64,000 bases of DNA from the NCBI GenBank assembly GCA_914767715.1, contig OU612068.1, forward strand, positions 10,480,001 through 10,544,000, in the 5' to 3' direction. The stretch is from Membranipora membranacea. Its lineage: Eukaryota > Bryozoa > Gymnolaemata > Cheilostomatida > Membraniporidae. A model generated the notes under the pieces. The model saw only the letters and a list, made by a program, of their open reading frames with translations. It did no database searches and was not told where the DNA came from. A program made the translations under genes and the position numbers. Shown here one piece after another: positions 48,985 to 63,800 of the stretch. How positions within the stretch are numbered: position 1 is the stretch's first letter; each line of letters starts with the position of its first letter.

Positions 48985-51900
48985 GGGGCTAATATTATAA
49001 ATGGGATATAGGGACGTCATTGCGAACCTCAAAACAGTGTTTCAACCGTTTCTAAGCCGGTATAGAATTCTGCCTAATTATTGGCTAATTTTCCAAAGAC
49101 CGTACCTATCGATTTTTGTCAATTCCTCTCAAAATACCTCGATAGAATACGCTTCGTCACAGGGGGCTAATATTTTATATGAGATATAGGGACGTCATTT
49201 CGAACCTCAAAACAGAGTTTCGAGCGTTTCTAAGCCAGTAAAGAATTCTGCCCAATTATTGGCTAATTTCCCCAGGACCGTACCTATCGATTTTTGTCAA
49301 TTTCTATCAAAATACCTCGATAGAATACGCAATGTAACAGGGAGCTAATATATTATATGAGATATAGGGACGTCATTGCGAACCTCAAAACAGAGTTTCA
49401 AGGGTTTCTAAGCCAGTAAAGAATTCTGCCCAATTATTGGCTAATTTCCCGAGGACCGTACCTATCGATTTTTGTCAATTTCTATCAACATACCTTGATA
49501 GAATACGCATCGTCACAGGGAGCTAATATTTTATATGAGATATAGGGACGTCGTTGCGAACCTCAAAACAGAGTTTCAAGCGTTTCTAAGCCAGTAAAGA
49601 ATTCTGCCCAATTATTGGCTAATTTCCCATGGACCGTACCTCTCGAGTTTTCTCAATTTCTATCAAAATACCTCGATAGAATACGCATCGTCACAGAGAG
49701 CTAATACTTTATATGAGATATAGGGACGTCGTTGCGAACCTCAATACAGAGTTTCAAGCGTTTCTAAGCCAGTAAAGAATTCTGCCCAATTATTGGCTAA
49801 TTTCCCCAGGACCGTACCTATCGATTTTTGTCAATTTCTATCAAAATACCTCGATAGAATACGCATCGTCACAGGGAGCTAATATATTATATGAGATATA
49901 GGGACGTCATTGCGAACCTCAAAACAGAGTTTCAAGGGTTTCTAAGCCAGTAAAGAATTCTGCCCAATCATTGGCTAATTTCCCCAGGACCGTACCTCTC
50001 GATTTTTGTCAATTTCTATCAAAATACCTCGATAGAATACGCATCGTCACAGGGAGCTAATATTTTATATGAGATATAGAGACGTCTTTGCGAACCTCAA
50101 AACAGAGTTTCAAGGGTTTTTAAGCCAGTAAAGAATTCTGCCCAATTATTGGCTAATTTCCCCAGGACCGTACCTCTCGATTTTTGTCAATTTCTATCAA
50201 AATACCTCGATAGAATACGCATCGTCACAGGGAGCTAATATTTTATATGAGATATAGAGACGTCTTTGCGAACCTCAAAACAGAGTTTCAAGGGTTTTTA
50301 AGCCAGTAAAGAATTCTGCCCAATTATTGGCTAATTTCCCCAGGACCGTACCTATCGATTTTTGTCAATTTCTATCAAAATACCTCGATAGAATACGCAT
50401 CGTCACAGGGAGCTAATATTTTATATGAGATATAGAGACGTCGTTGCGAACCTCAAAACAGAGTTTCAAGCGTTTCTAAGCCAGTAAAGAATTCTGCCCA
50501 ATTATTGGCTAATTTCCCCAGGACCGTACCTATCAATTTTTGTCAATTTCTATCCAAATACCTCGATAGAATAGGCATCGTCACAGGGAGCTAATATTTT
50601 ATATGAGATATAGGGACGTCATTGCGAACCTCAAAACAGAGTTTCAAGGGTTTCTAAGCCAGTAAAGAATTCTGCCCAATTATTCTCTAATTTCCCCAGG
50701 ACCGTACCTATCGATTTTTGTCAATTTCTATCAAAATACCTCGATAGAATACGCATCGTCACAGGGAGCTAATTTTTTATATGAGATATAGGGACGTTGT
50801 TGCGAACCTCAAAACAGAGTTACAAGCGTTTCTAAGCCAGTAAAGAATTCTGCCGAATTATTGGCTAATTTCCCCAGGACCGTACCTATCGATTTTTGTC
50901 AATTTCTATCATAATACATCGATAGAATACGCATCGTCATAGTGAGCTAATATTTTATATGAGATATAGGGACGCCGTTGCGAACCTCAAAACAGAGTTT
51001 TAAGCGTTTCTAAGCCAGTAAAGAATTCTGCCCAATTATTCTCTAATTTCCCCAGGACCGTACCTATCGATTTTTGTCAATTTCTATCAAAATACCTCGA
51101 TAGAATACGCATCGTCACAGGGAGCTAATATTTTATATGAGATATAGAGACGTCGTTGCGAACCTCAAAACAGAGTTACAAGCGTTTCTAAGCCAGTAAA
51201 GAATTCTGCCCAATTATTGGCTAATTTCCCCAGGACCGTACCTATCGATTTTTGTCAATTTCTATCAAAATACCTCGATAGAATACGCATCGTCACAGGG
51301 AGCTAATATTTTATATGAGATATAGGGACGTCGTTGCGAACCTCAAAACAGAGTTACAAGCGTTTCTAAGCCAGTAAAGAATTCTGCCCCATTATTGGCT
51401 AATTTCCCGAGGACCGTACCTATCGAATTTTGTCAATTTCTATCAAAATACCTCGATAGAATACACTTCGACACAGGGGGCTAATACTATAAATGGGATA
51501 TAGGGACGTCATTGCGAACCTCAAAACAGTGTTTCAACCGTTTCTAAGCCGGTAAAGAATTCTGCCTAATTATTGGCTAATTTCCCAAAGACCGTACCTA
51601 TCGATTTTTGTCAATTCCTATCAAAATACCTCGATAGAATACGCTTCGTCACAGGGGGCTAATTTTTTATATGAGATATAGGGACGTCATTGCGAACCTC
51701 AAAACAGAGTTTCGAGCGTTTCTAAGCCAGTAAAGAATTCTGCCCAATTATTGGCTAATTTCCCAAGGACCGTACCTATCGATTTTTGTCAATTTCTATC
51801 AAAATACCTCGATAGAATACGCATCGTCACAGGGAGCTAATATTTTATATGAGATATAGAGACGTCGTTGCGAACCTCAAAACAGAGTTTCAAGCGTTTC

Positions 51901-54900
51901 CAAGCCAGTAAAGAATTCTGCCCAATTATTGGCTAATTTCCCCAGGACCGTACCTATCGATTTTTGTCAATTTCTATCAAAATACCTCGATAGAATACGC
52001 ATCGTCACAGGGAGCTAATATATTATATGAGATATAGGGACGTCATTGCGAACCTCAAAACAGAGTTTCAAGGGTTTCTAAGCCAGTAAAGAATTCTGCC
52101 CATTCATTGGCTAATTTCCCCAGGACCGTACCTATCGATTTTTTGTCAATTTCTATCAAAATACCTCGATAGAATACGCATCGTCACAGGGAGCTAATAT
52201 TTTATATGAGATATAGAGACGTCGTTGCGAACCTCAAAACAGAGTTTCAAGGGTTTTTAAGCCAGTAAAGAATTCTGCACAATTATTGGCTAATTTCCCC
52301 AGGACCGTACCAATCGATTTTTGTCAATTTCTATCAAAATACCTCGATAGAATACGCATCGTCACAGGGAGCTAATATTTTATATGAGATATAGAGACGT
52401 CGTTGCGAACCTCAAAACAGAGTTTCAAGCGTTTCTAAGCCAGTAAAGAATTCTGCCCAATTATTGGCTAATTTCCCCAGGACCGTTCCTATCAATTTTT
52501 GTCAATTTCCATCCAAATACCTCGATAGAATACGCATCGTCACAGGGAGCTAATATTTTATATGAGATATAGGGACGTCATTGCGAACCTCAAAACAGAG
52601 TTTCAAGGGTTTCTAAGCCAGTAAAGAATTCTGCCCAATTATTGGCTAATTTCCCCAGGACCGTACCTATCGATTTTTGTCAATTTCTATCAAAATACCT
52701 CGATAGAATACGCATCGTCACAGGGAGCTAATTTTTTATATGAGATATAGGGACGTCATTGCGAACCTCAAAACAGAGTTTCAAGGGTTTTTAAGCCAGT
52801 AAAGAATTTTGCCCAATTATTGGCTAATTTCCTCAGGACCGTACCTATCGATTTTTGTCAATTTCTATCAAAATACCTCGATAGAATACGCATCGTCACA
52901 GGGAGCTAATATTTTATATGAGATATAGAGACGTCGTTGCGAACCTCAAAACAGAGTTACAAGCGTTTCTAAGCCAGTTAAGAATTCTGCCCAATTATTG
53001 GCTAATTTCCCCAGGACCGTATCTATCGATTTTTGTCAATTTCTATCAAAATACCTCGATAGAATACGCATCGTCACAGGGAGCTAATATTTTATATGAG
53101 ATATAGGGACGTCGTCGCGAACCTTAAAACAGAGTTACAAGCGTTTCTAAGCAAGTAAAGAATTCTGCCCAATTATTGGCTAATTTCCCAAGGACCGTAC
53201 CTATCGATTTTTGTCACTTTCTATCAAAATACCTCGATAGAATACGCATCGTCACAGAGAGGTAGTATTTTATATGAGATATAGGGACGTCGTTGCGAAC
53301 CTCAAAACAGAGTTTCAAGCGCTTCCAAGCCAGTAAAAAATTCTGCCCAATTATTGGCTAATTTCCCCAGGACCGTACCTATCGATTTTTGTCAATTTCT
53401 ATTAAAATACCTCGATAGAATACGCATCGTCACAGGGAGCTAATATATTATATGAGATATAGGGATGTCATTGCGAACCTCAAAACAGAGTTTCAAGGGT
53501 TTCTAAGCCAGTAAAGAATTCTGCCCAATTATTGGCTAATTTCCCAAGGACCGTACCTATCGATTTTTGTCAATTTCTATCAAAATACCTCGATAGAATA
53601 CGCATCGTCACAGGGAGCTAATATTTTATATGAGATATAGAGACGTCGTTGCGAACCTCAAAACAGAGTTTCAAGCGTTTCCAAGCCAGTAAAGAATTCT
53701 GCCCAATTATTGGCTAATTTCCCCAGGACCGTACCTATCGATTTTTGTCAATTTCTATCAAAATACCTCGATAGAATACGCATCGTCACAGGGAGCTAAT
53801 ATATTATATGAGATATAGGGACGTCATTGCGAACCTCAAAACAGAGTTTCAAGGGTTTCTAAGCCAGTAAAGAATTCTGCCCATTCATTGGCTAATTTCC
53901 CCAGGACCGTACCTATCGATTTTTTGTCAATTTCTATCAAAATACCTCGATAGAATACGCATCGTCACAGGGAGCTAATATTTTATATGAGATATAGAGA
54001 CGTCGTTGCGAACCTCAAAACAGAGTTTCAAGGGTTTTTAAGCCAGTAAAGAATACTGCACAATTATTGGCTAATTTCCCCAGGACCGTACCAATCGATT
54101 TTTGTCAATTTCTATCAAAATACCTCGATAGAATACGCATCGTCACAGGGAGCTAATATTTTATATGAGATATAGAGACGTCGTTGCGAACCTCAAAACA
54201 GAGTTTCAAGCGTTTCTAAGCCAGTAAAGAATTCTGCCCAATTATTGGCTAATTTCCCCAGGACCGTTCCTATCAATTTTTGTCAATTTCCATCCAAATA
54301 CCTCGATAGAATACGCATCGTCACAGGGAGCTAATATTTTATATGAGATATAGGGACGTCATTGCGAACCTCAAAACAGAGTTTCAAGGGTTTCTAAGCC
54401 AGTAAAGAATTCTGCCCAATTATTGGCTAATTTCCCCAGGACCGTACCTATCGATTTTTGTCAATTTCTATCAAAATACCTCGATAGAATACGCATCGTC
54501 ACAGGGAGCTAATTTTTTATATGAGATATAGGGACGTCATTGCGAACCTCAAAACAGAGTTTCAAGGGTTTTTAAGCCAGTAAAGAATTTTGTCCAATTA
54601 TTGGCTAATTTCCTCAGGACCGTACCTATCGATTTTTGTCAATTTCTATCAAAATACCTCGATAGAATACGCATCGTCACAGGGAGCTAATATTTTATAT
54701 GAGATATAGAGACGTCGTTGCGAACCTCAAAACAGAGTTACAAGCGTTTCTAAGCCAGTTAACAATTCTGCCCAATTATTGGCTAATTTCCCCAGGACCG
54801 TATCTATCGATTTTTGTCAATTTCTATCAAAATACCTCGATAGAATACGCATCGTCACAGGGAGCTAATATTTTATATGAGATATAGGGACGTCGTCGCG

Positions 54901-57900
54901 AACCTTAAAACAGAGTTACAAGCGTTTCTAAGCAAGTAAAGAATTCTGCCCAATTATTGGCTAATTTCCCAAGGACCGTACCTATCGATTTTTGTCAATT
55001 TCTATCAAAATACCTCGATAGAATACGCATCGTCACAGAGAGGTAGTATTTTATATGAGATATAGGGACGTCGTTGCGAACCTCAAAACAGAGTTTCAAG
55101 CGCTTCCAAGCCAGTAAAGAATTCTGCCCAATTATTGGCTAATTTCCCCAGGACCGTACCTATCGATTTTTGTCAATTTCTATTAAAATACCTCGATAGA
55201 ATACGCATCGTCACAGGGAGCTAATATATTATATGAGATATAGGGACGTCATTGCGAACCTCAAAACAGAGTTTCAAGGGTTTCTAAGCCAGTAAAGAAT
55301 TCTGCCCAATCATTGGCTAATTTCCCTAGGACCGTACCTATCGATTTTTGTCAATTTCTATCAAAATACCTCGATAGAATACGCATCGTCACAGGGAGCT
55401 AATATTTTATATGAGATATAGAGACGTTGTTGCGAACCTCAAAACAGAGTTTCAAGGGTTTTTAAGCCAGTAAAGAATTCTGCCTAATTATGGGCTAATT
55501 TCCCCAGGACCGTACCTATCGATTTTTGTCAATTTCTATCAAAATACCTCGATAGAATACGCATCGTCACAGGGAGCTAATATTTTATATGAGATATAGG
55601 GACGTCATTGCGAACCTCAAAACAGAGTTTCAAGGGTTTCTAAGCCAGTAAAGAATTCTGCCCAATTATTGGCTAATTTCCCCAGGACCGTACCTATCGA
55701 TTTCTGTAAATTTCTATCAAAATACCTCGATAGAATACGCACCGTCACAGGGAGCTAATATATTATATGAGATATAGGGACGTCATTGCGAACCTCAAAA
55801 CAGAGTTTCAAGGGTTTCTAAGCCAGTAAAGAATTCTGCCCATTCATTGGCTAATTTCCCCAGGACCGTACCTATCGATTTTTGTCAATTTCTATCAAAA
55901 TACCTCGATTGAATACGCATCGTCACAGGGAGCTAATATTTTATATGAGATATAGAGACGTCGTTGCGAACCTCTAAACAGAGTTTCAAGGGTTTTTAAG
56001 CCACTAAAGAATTCTGCCCAATTATTGGCTAATTTCCCCAGGACCGTACCTACCGATTTTTGTCAATTTCTATCAAAATACCTAAATAGAATACACTTCG
56101 ACACAGGGGGCTAATACTATAAATGGGATATAGGGACGTCATTGCGAACCTCAAAACAGTGTTTCAACCGTTTCTAAGCCGGTAAAGAATTCTGCCTAAT
56201 TATTGGCTAATTTCCCAAAGACCGTACCTATCGATTTTTGTCAATTCCTATCAAAATACCTCGATAGAATACGCTTCGTCACAGGGGGCTAATTTTTTAT
56301 ATGAGATATAGGGACGTCATTGCGAACCTCAAAACAGAGTTTCGAGCGTTTCTAAGCCAGTAAAGAATTCTGCCCAATTATTGGCTAATTTCCCAAGGAC
56401 CGTACCTATCGATTTTTGTCAATTTCTATCAAAATACCTCGATAGAATACGCATCGTCACAGGGAGCTAATATTTTATATGAGATATAGAGACGTCGTTG
56501 CGAACCTCAAAACAGAGTTTCAAGCGTTTCCAAGCCAGTAAAGAATTCTGCCCAATTATTGGCTAATTTCCCCAGGACCGTACCTATCGATTTTTGTCAA
56601 TTTCTATCAAAATACCTCGATAGAATACGCATCGTCACAGGGAGCTAATATATTATATGAGATATAGGGACGTCATTGCGAACCTCAAAACAGAGTTTCA
56701 AGGGTTTCTAAGCCAGTAAAGAATTCTGCCCAATCATTGGCTAATTTCCCCAGGACCGTACCTATCGATTTTTTGTCAATTTCTATCAAAATACCTCGAT
56801 AGAATACGCATCGTCACAGGGAGCTAATATTTTATATGAGATATAGAGACGTCGTTGCGAACCTCAAAACAGAGTTTCAAGGGTTTTTAAGCCAGTAAAG
56901 AATTCTGCACAATTATTGGCTAATTTCCCCAGGACCGTACCAATCGATTTTTGTCAATTTCTATCAAAATACCTCGATAGAATACGCATCGTCACAGGGA
57001 GCTAATATTTTATATGAGATATAGAGACGTCGTTGCGAACCTCAAAACAGAGTTTCAAGCGTTTCTAAGCCAGTAAAGAATTCTGCCCAATTATTTGCTA
57101 ATTTCCCCAGGACCGTTCCTATCAATTTTTGTCAATTTCCATCCAAATACCTCGATAGAATACGCATCGTCACAGGGAGCTAATATTTTATATGAGATAT
57201 AGGGACGTCATTGCGAACCTCAAAACAGAGTTTCAAGGGTTTCTAAGCCAGTAAAGAATTCTGCCCAATTATTGGCTAATTTCCCCAGGACCGTACCTAT
57301 CGATTTTTGTCAATTTCTATCAAAATACCTCGATAGAATACGCATCGTCACAGGGAGCTAATTTTTTATATGAGATATAGGGACGTCATTGCGAACCTCA
57401 AAACAGAGTTTCAAGGGTTTTTAAGCCAGTAAAGAATTTTGCCCAATTATTGGCTAATTTCCTCAGGACCGTACCTATCGATTTTTGTCAATTTCTATCA
57501 AAATACCTCGATAGAATACGCATCGTCACAGGGAGCTAATATTTTATATGAGATATAGAGACGTCGTTGCGAACCTCAAAACAGAGTTACAAGCGTTTCT
57601 AAGCCAGTTAAGAATTCTGCCCAATTATTGGCTAATTTCCCCAGGACCGTATCTATCGATTTTTGTCAATTTCTATCAAAATACCTCGATAGAATACGCA
57701 TCGTCACAGGGAGCTAATATTTTATATGAGATATAGGGACGTCGTCGCGAACCTTAAAACAGAGTTACAAGCGTTTCTAAGCAAGTAAAGAATTCTGCCC
57801 AATTATTGGCTAATTTCCCAAGGACCGTACCTATCGATTTTTGTCAATTTCTATCAAAATACCTCGATAGAATACGCATCGTCACAGAGAGGTAGTATTT

Positions 57901-60900
57901 TATATGAGATATAGGGACGTCGTTGCGAACCTCAAAACAGAGTTTCAAGCGCTTCCAAGCCAGTAAAGAATTCTGCCCAATTATTGGCTAATTTCCCCAG
58001 GACCGTACCTATCGATTTTTGTCAATTTCTATTAAAATACCTCGATAGAATACGCATCGTCACAGGGAGCTAATATATTATATGAGATATAGGGACGTCA
58101 TTGCGAACCTCAAAACAGAGTTTCAAGGGTTTCTAAGCCAGTAAAGAATTCTGCCCAATCATTGGCTAATTTCCCTAGGACCGTACCTATCGATTTTTGT
58201 CAATTTCTATCAAAATACCTCGATAGAATACGCATCGTCACAGGGAGCTAATATTTTATATGAGATATAGAGACGTCGTTGCGAACCTCAAAACAGAGTT
58301 TCAAGGGTTTTTAAGCCAGTAAAGAATTCTGCCTAATTATGGGCTAATTTCCCCAGGACAGTACCTATCGATTTTTGTCAATTTCTATCAAAATACCTCG
58401 ATAGAATACGCATCGTCACAGGGAGCTAATATTTTATATGAGATATAGGGACGTCATTGCGAACCTCAAAACAGAGTTTCAAGGGTTTCTAAGCCAGTAA
58501 AGAATTCTGCCCAATTATTGGCTAATTTCCCCAGGACCGTACCTATCGATTTCTGTAAATTTCTATCAAAATACCTCGATAGAATACGCACCGTCACAGG
58601 GAGCTAATATATTATATGAGATATAGGGACGTCATTGCGAACCTCAAAACAGAGTTTCAAGGGTTTTTAAGCCAGTAAAGAATTCTGCCCATTCATTGGC
58701 TAATTTCCCCAGGACCGTACCTATCGATTTTTGTCAATTTCTATCAAAATACCTCGATTGAATACGCATCGTCACAGGGAGCTAATATTTTATATGAGAT
58801 ATAGAGACGTCGTTGCGAACCTCTAAACAGAGTTTCAAGGGTTTTTAAGCCACTAAAGAATTCTGCCCAATTATTGGCTAATTTCCCCAGGACCGTACCT
58901 ACCGATTTTTGTCAATTTCTATCAAAATACCTAAATAGAATACACTTCGACACAGGGGGCTAATATTATAAATGGGATATAGGGAGGTCATTGCGAACCT
59001 CAAAACAGTGTTTCAACCGTTTCTAAGCCGGTAAAGAATTCTGCCTAATTATTGGCTAATTTCCCAAAGACCGTACCTATCGATTTTTGTCAATTCCTAT
59101 CAAAATACCTCGATAGAATACGCTTCGTCACAGGGGGCTAATTTTTTATATGAGATATAGGGAGGTCATTGCGAACCTCAAAACAGAGTTTCGAGCGTTT
59201 CTAAGCCAGTAAAGAATTCTGCCCAATTATTGGCTAATTTCCCCAGGACCGTACCTATCGATTTTTGTCAATTTCTATCAAAATACCTCGATAGAATACG
59301 CATCGTCACAGGGAGCTAATATTTTATATGAGATATAGGGACGTCGTTGCGAACCTCAAAACAGAGTTACAAGCGTTTCTAAGCCAGTAAAGAATTCTGC
59401 CCCATTATTGGCTAGTTTCCCCAGGACCGTACCTATCGAATTTTGTCAATTTCTATCAAAATACCTCGATAGAATACACTTCGAAACAGGGGGCTAATAT
59501 TATAAATGGGATATAGAGACGTCATTGCGAACCTCAAAACAGTGTTTCAACCGTTTCTAAGCCGGTAAAGAATTCTGCCTAATTATTGGCTAATTTCCCA
59601 AAGACCGTACCTATCGATTTTTGTCAATTCCTATCAAAATACCTCGATAGAATACGCTTCGTCACAGGGGGCTAATATTTTATATGAGATATAGGGAGGT
59701 CATTGCGAACCTCAAAACAGAGTTTCGAGCGTTTCTAAGCCAGTAAAGAATTCTGCCCAATTATTGGCTAATTTCCCCAGGACCGTACCTATCGATTTTT
59801 GTCAATTTCTATCAAAATACCTCGATAGAATACGCATCGTCACAGGGAGCTAATATTTTATATGAGATATAGAGACGTCGTTGCGAACCTCAAAACAGAG
59901 TTTCAAGGGTTTCTAAGCCAGTAAAGAATTCTGCCCAATTATTGGCTAATTTCCCCAGGACCGTACCTATCGATTTTTGTCAATTCCTATCAAAATACCT
60001 CGATAGAATACGCTTCGTCACAGGGGGCGAATATTTTATATGAGATATAGGGACGTCATTGCAAACCTCAAAACAGAGTTTCGAGCGTTTCTAAGCCAGT
60101 AAAGAATTCTGCCCAATTATTGGCTAATTTCCCGAGGACCGTACCTATCGATTTTTGTCAATTTCTATCAACATACCTTGATAGAGTACGCATCGTCACA
60201 GGGAGCTAATATTTTATATGAGATATAGGGACGTCGTTGCGAACCTCAAAACAGAGTTTCAAGCGTTTCTAAGCCAGTAAAGAATTCTGCCCAATTATGG
60301 GCTATCTTCCCAAGGACCGTACCTCTCGAGTTTTGTCAATTTCTATCAAAATACCTCGATAGAATACGCATTGTCACAGAGAGCTAATATTTTATATGAG
60401 ATATAGGGACGTCGTTGCGAACCTCAAAACAGAGTTACAAGCGTTTCTAAGCCAGTAAAGAATTCTTTCCAATTATTGGCTAATTTCCCCAGGACCTTAC
60501 CTATCGATTTTTGTCAATTTCTATCAGAATACCTCGATAGAATACGCATCGTCATAGTGAGCTAATATTTTATATGAGATATAGGGACGTCATTGCGAAC
60601 CTCAAAACAGAGTTTCAAGGGTTTCTAAGCCAGCAAAGAATTCTGCCCAATTATTGGCTAATTTCCCCAGGACCGTACCTATCGATTTTTGTCAATTTCT
60701 ATCAAAATACCTCGATAGAATACACTTCGACACAGGGGGCTAATATTATAAATGGGATATAGGGAGGTCATTGCGAACCTCAAAACAGTGTTTCAACCGT
60801 TTCTAAGCCGGTAAAGAATTCTGCCTAATTATTGGCTAATTTCCCAAAGACCGTACCTATCGATTTTTGTCAATTCCTATCAAAATACCTCGATAGAATA

Positions 60901-63800
60901 CGCTTCGTCACAGGGGGCTAATTTTTTATATGAGATATAGGGAGGTCATTGCGAACCTCAAAACAGAGTTTCGAGCGTTTCTAAGCCAGTAAAGAATTCT
61001 GCCCAATTATTGGCTAATTTCCCCAGGACCGTACCTATCGATTTTTGTCAATTTCTATCAAAATACCTCGATAGAATACGCATCGTCACAGGGAGCTAAT
61101 ATTTTATATGAGATATAGGGACGTCGTTGCGAACCTCAAAACAGAGTTACAAGCGTTTCTAAGCCAGTAAAGAATTCTGCCCCATTATTGTCTAATTTCC
61201 CCAGGACCGTACCTATCGAATTTTGTCAATTTCTATCAAAATACCTCGATAGAATACACTTCGAAACAGGGCCTAATATTATAAATGGGATATAGAGACG
61301 TCATTGCGAACCTCAAAACAGTGTTTCAACCGTTTCTAAGCCGGTAAAGAATTCTGCCTAATTATTGGCTAATTTCCCAAAGACCGTACCTATCGATTTT
61401 TGTCAATTTCTATCAAAATACCTCGATAGAATACGCATCGTCACAGGGAGCTAATATTTTATATGAGATATAGAGACGTCGCTGCGAACCTCAAAACAGA
61501 GTTTCAAGGGTTTTTAAGCCAGTAAAGAATTCTGCCCAATTCTTGGCTAATTTCCCCAGGACCGTACCTATCGATTTTTGTCAATTTCTATCAAAATACC
61601 TCGATAGAATACGCATCGTCACAGAGAGCTAATATTTTGTATGAGATATAGGGACGTCGTTGCGAACCTCAAAACAGAGTTTCAAGCGTTTCTAAGCCAG
61701 TAAAGAATTCTGCCCAATTATTGGCTAATTTCCCCAGGACCGTACCTATCGATTTTTGTCAATTTCTATCAAAATACCTCGACAGAATTCGCATCGTCAC
61801 AGGGAGCTAATATATTATATGAGATATAGGGACGTCATTGCGAACCTCAAAACAGAGTTTCAAGGGTTTCTAAGCCAGTAAATAATTCTGCCCAATCATT
61901 GGCTAATTTCCCCAGGACCGTACCTATCAATTTTTGTCAATTGCTATCAAAATACCTCGATAGAATACGCATCGTCACAGGGAGCTAATATTTTATATGA
62001 GATATAGGGACGTCATTGCGAACCTCAAAACAGAGTTTCAAGGGTTTCTAAGCCAGTAAAGAATTCTGCCCAATTATTGGCTAATTTCCCCAGGACCGTA
62101 CCTATCGATTTCTGTCAACTTCTATCAAAATACCTCGATAGAATACGCATCGTCACAGGGAGCTAATTTTTTATATGAGATATAGGGACGTCATTGCGAA
62201 CCTCAAAACAGAGTTTCAAGGGTTTCTAAGCCAGTGAATAATTCTGCCCAATCATTGGCTAATTTCCCCAGGATCGTACATATCGATTTTTGTCAATTTC
62301 TATCAAAATACCTCGATAGAATACGCATCGTCACAGGGAGCTAATATTTTATATGAGATATAGAGACGTCGCTGCGAACCTCAAAACAGAGTTTCAAGGG
62401 TTTTTAAGCCAGTAAAGAATTCTGCCCAATTATTGGCTAATTTCCCCAGGACCGTACCTATCGATTTTTGTCAATTTCTATCAAAGTACCTCGATAGAAT
62501 ACGCATCGTCACAGGGAGCTAATATATTATATGAGATATAGGGACGTCATTGCGAACCTCAAAACAGAGTTTCAAGGGTTTCTAAGCCAGTAAAGAATTC
62601 TGCCCAATCATTGGCCAATTTCCCTAGGACCGTACCTATCGATTTTTGTCAATTTCTATCAAAATACCTCGATAGAATACGCATCGTCACAGGGAGCTAA
62701 TATTTTATATGAGATATAGAGACGTCGTTGCGAACCTCAAAACAGAGTTTCAAGGGTTTTTAAGCCAGTAAAGAATTCTGCCCAATTATGGGCTAATTTC
62801 CCCAGGACCGTACCTATCGATTTCTGTAAATTTCTATCAAAATACCTCGATAGAATACGCATCGTCACAGGGAGCTAATTTTTTATATGAGATATAGGGA
62901 CGTCGTTGCGAACCTCAAAACAGAGTTACAAGCGTTTCTAAGCCAGTAAAGAATTCTTCCCAATTATTGGCTAATTTCCCCAGGACCGTACCTATCGATT
63001 TTTGTCAATTTCTATCTGAATACCTCGATAGAATACGCATCGTCATAGTGAGCTAATATTTTATATGAGATATAGGGACGTCGTTGCGAACCTCAAAACA
63101 GGGTTTCAAGCGTTTCTAAGCCAGTAAAGAATTCTGCCCAATTATTGGCTAATTTCCCCAGGACCGTACCTATCGATTTTTGTCAATTTCTATCAAAATA
63201 CCTCGATAGAATACACTTCGACACAGGGGGCTAATATTATAAATGGGATATAGGGAGGTCATTGCGAACCTCAAAACAGTGTTTCAACCGTTTCTAAGCC
63301 GGTAAAGAATTCTGCCTAATTATTGGCTAATTTCCCAAAGACCGTACCTATCGATTTTTGTCAATTCCTATCAAAATACCTCGATAGAATACGCTTCGTC
63401 ACAGGGGGCTAATTTTTTATATGAGATATAGGGAGGTCATTGCGAACCTCAAAACAGAGTTTCGAGCGTTTCTAAGCCAGTAAAGAATTCTGCCCAATTA
63501 TTGGCTAATTTCCCCAGGACCGTGCCTATCGATTTTTGTCAATTTCTATCAAAATACCTCGATAGAATACGCATCGTCACAGGGAGCTAATATTTTATAT
63601 GAGATATAGGGACGTCGTTGCGAACCTCAAAACAGAGTTACAAGCGTTTCTAAGCCAGTAAAGAATTCTGCCCCATTATTGTCTAATTTCCCCAGGACCG
63701 TACCTATCGAATTTTGTCAATTTCTATCAAAATACCTCGATAGAATACACTTCGAAACAGGGGGCTAATATTATAAATGGGATATAGAGGCGTCATTGCG
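48985..63800. repeat. Divergent monomer subtype, spaced regularly
   Basis: A distinct monomer marked by AAATGGGATATAG, CAGTGTTTCAACCG and AAGCCGG occurs near 48,993, 51,491, 56,121, 58,970, 59,504, 60,750, 61,283, 63,241 and 63,775. Three pairs are 533-534 bp apart (3 monomers). A related monomer at 23,034 near the left edge shares only the AAATGGGATATAG part. Confidence 0.75.
51840..58960. repeat. Nested higher-order repeats (1,781 and 2,849 bp)
   Basis: A monomer with one extra T (TCGATTTTTTGTC) starts its landmark CCTATCGAT at 52131, 53912 and 56761, which are steps of 1781 (10 monomers +1) and 2849 (16 monomers +1). The same steps separate identical 62-codon frames at 52918, 54699 and 57548. 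Confidence 0.8.

Noticed and set aside
43838-60762. Open frames of 62-115 codons inside the satellite (43838, 49001, 52918, 54699, 57548, 60574)
   Set aside because: They are translations of the 178-bp monomer. They recur at monomer-multiple spacings, have no independent start context and appear only where no stop happens to occur in that monomer subtype.
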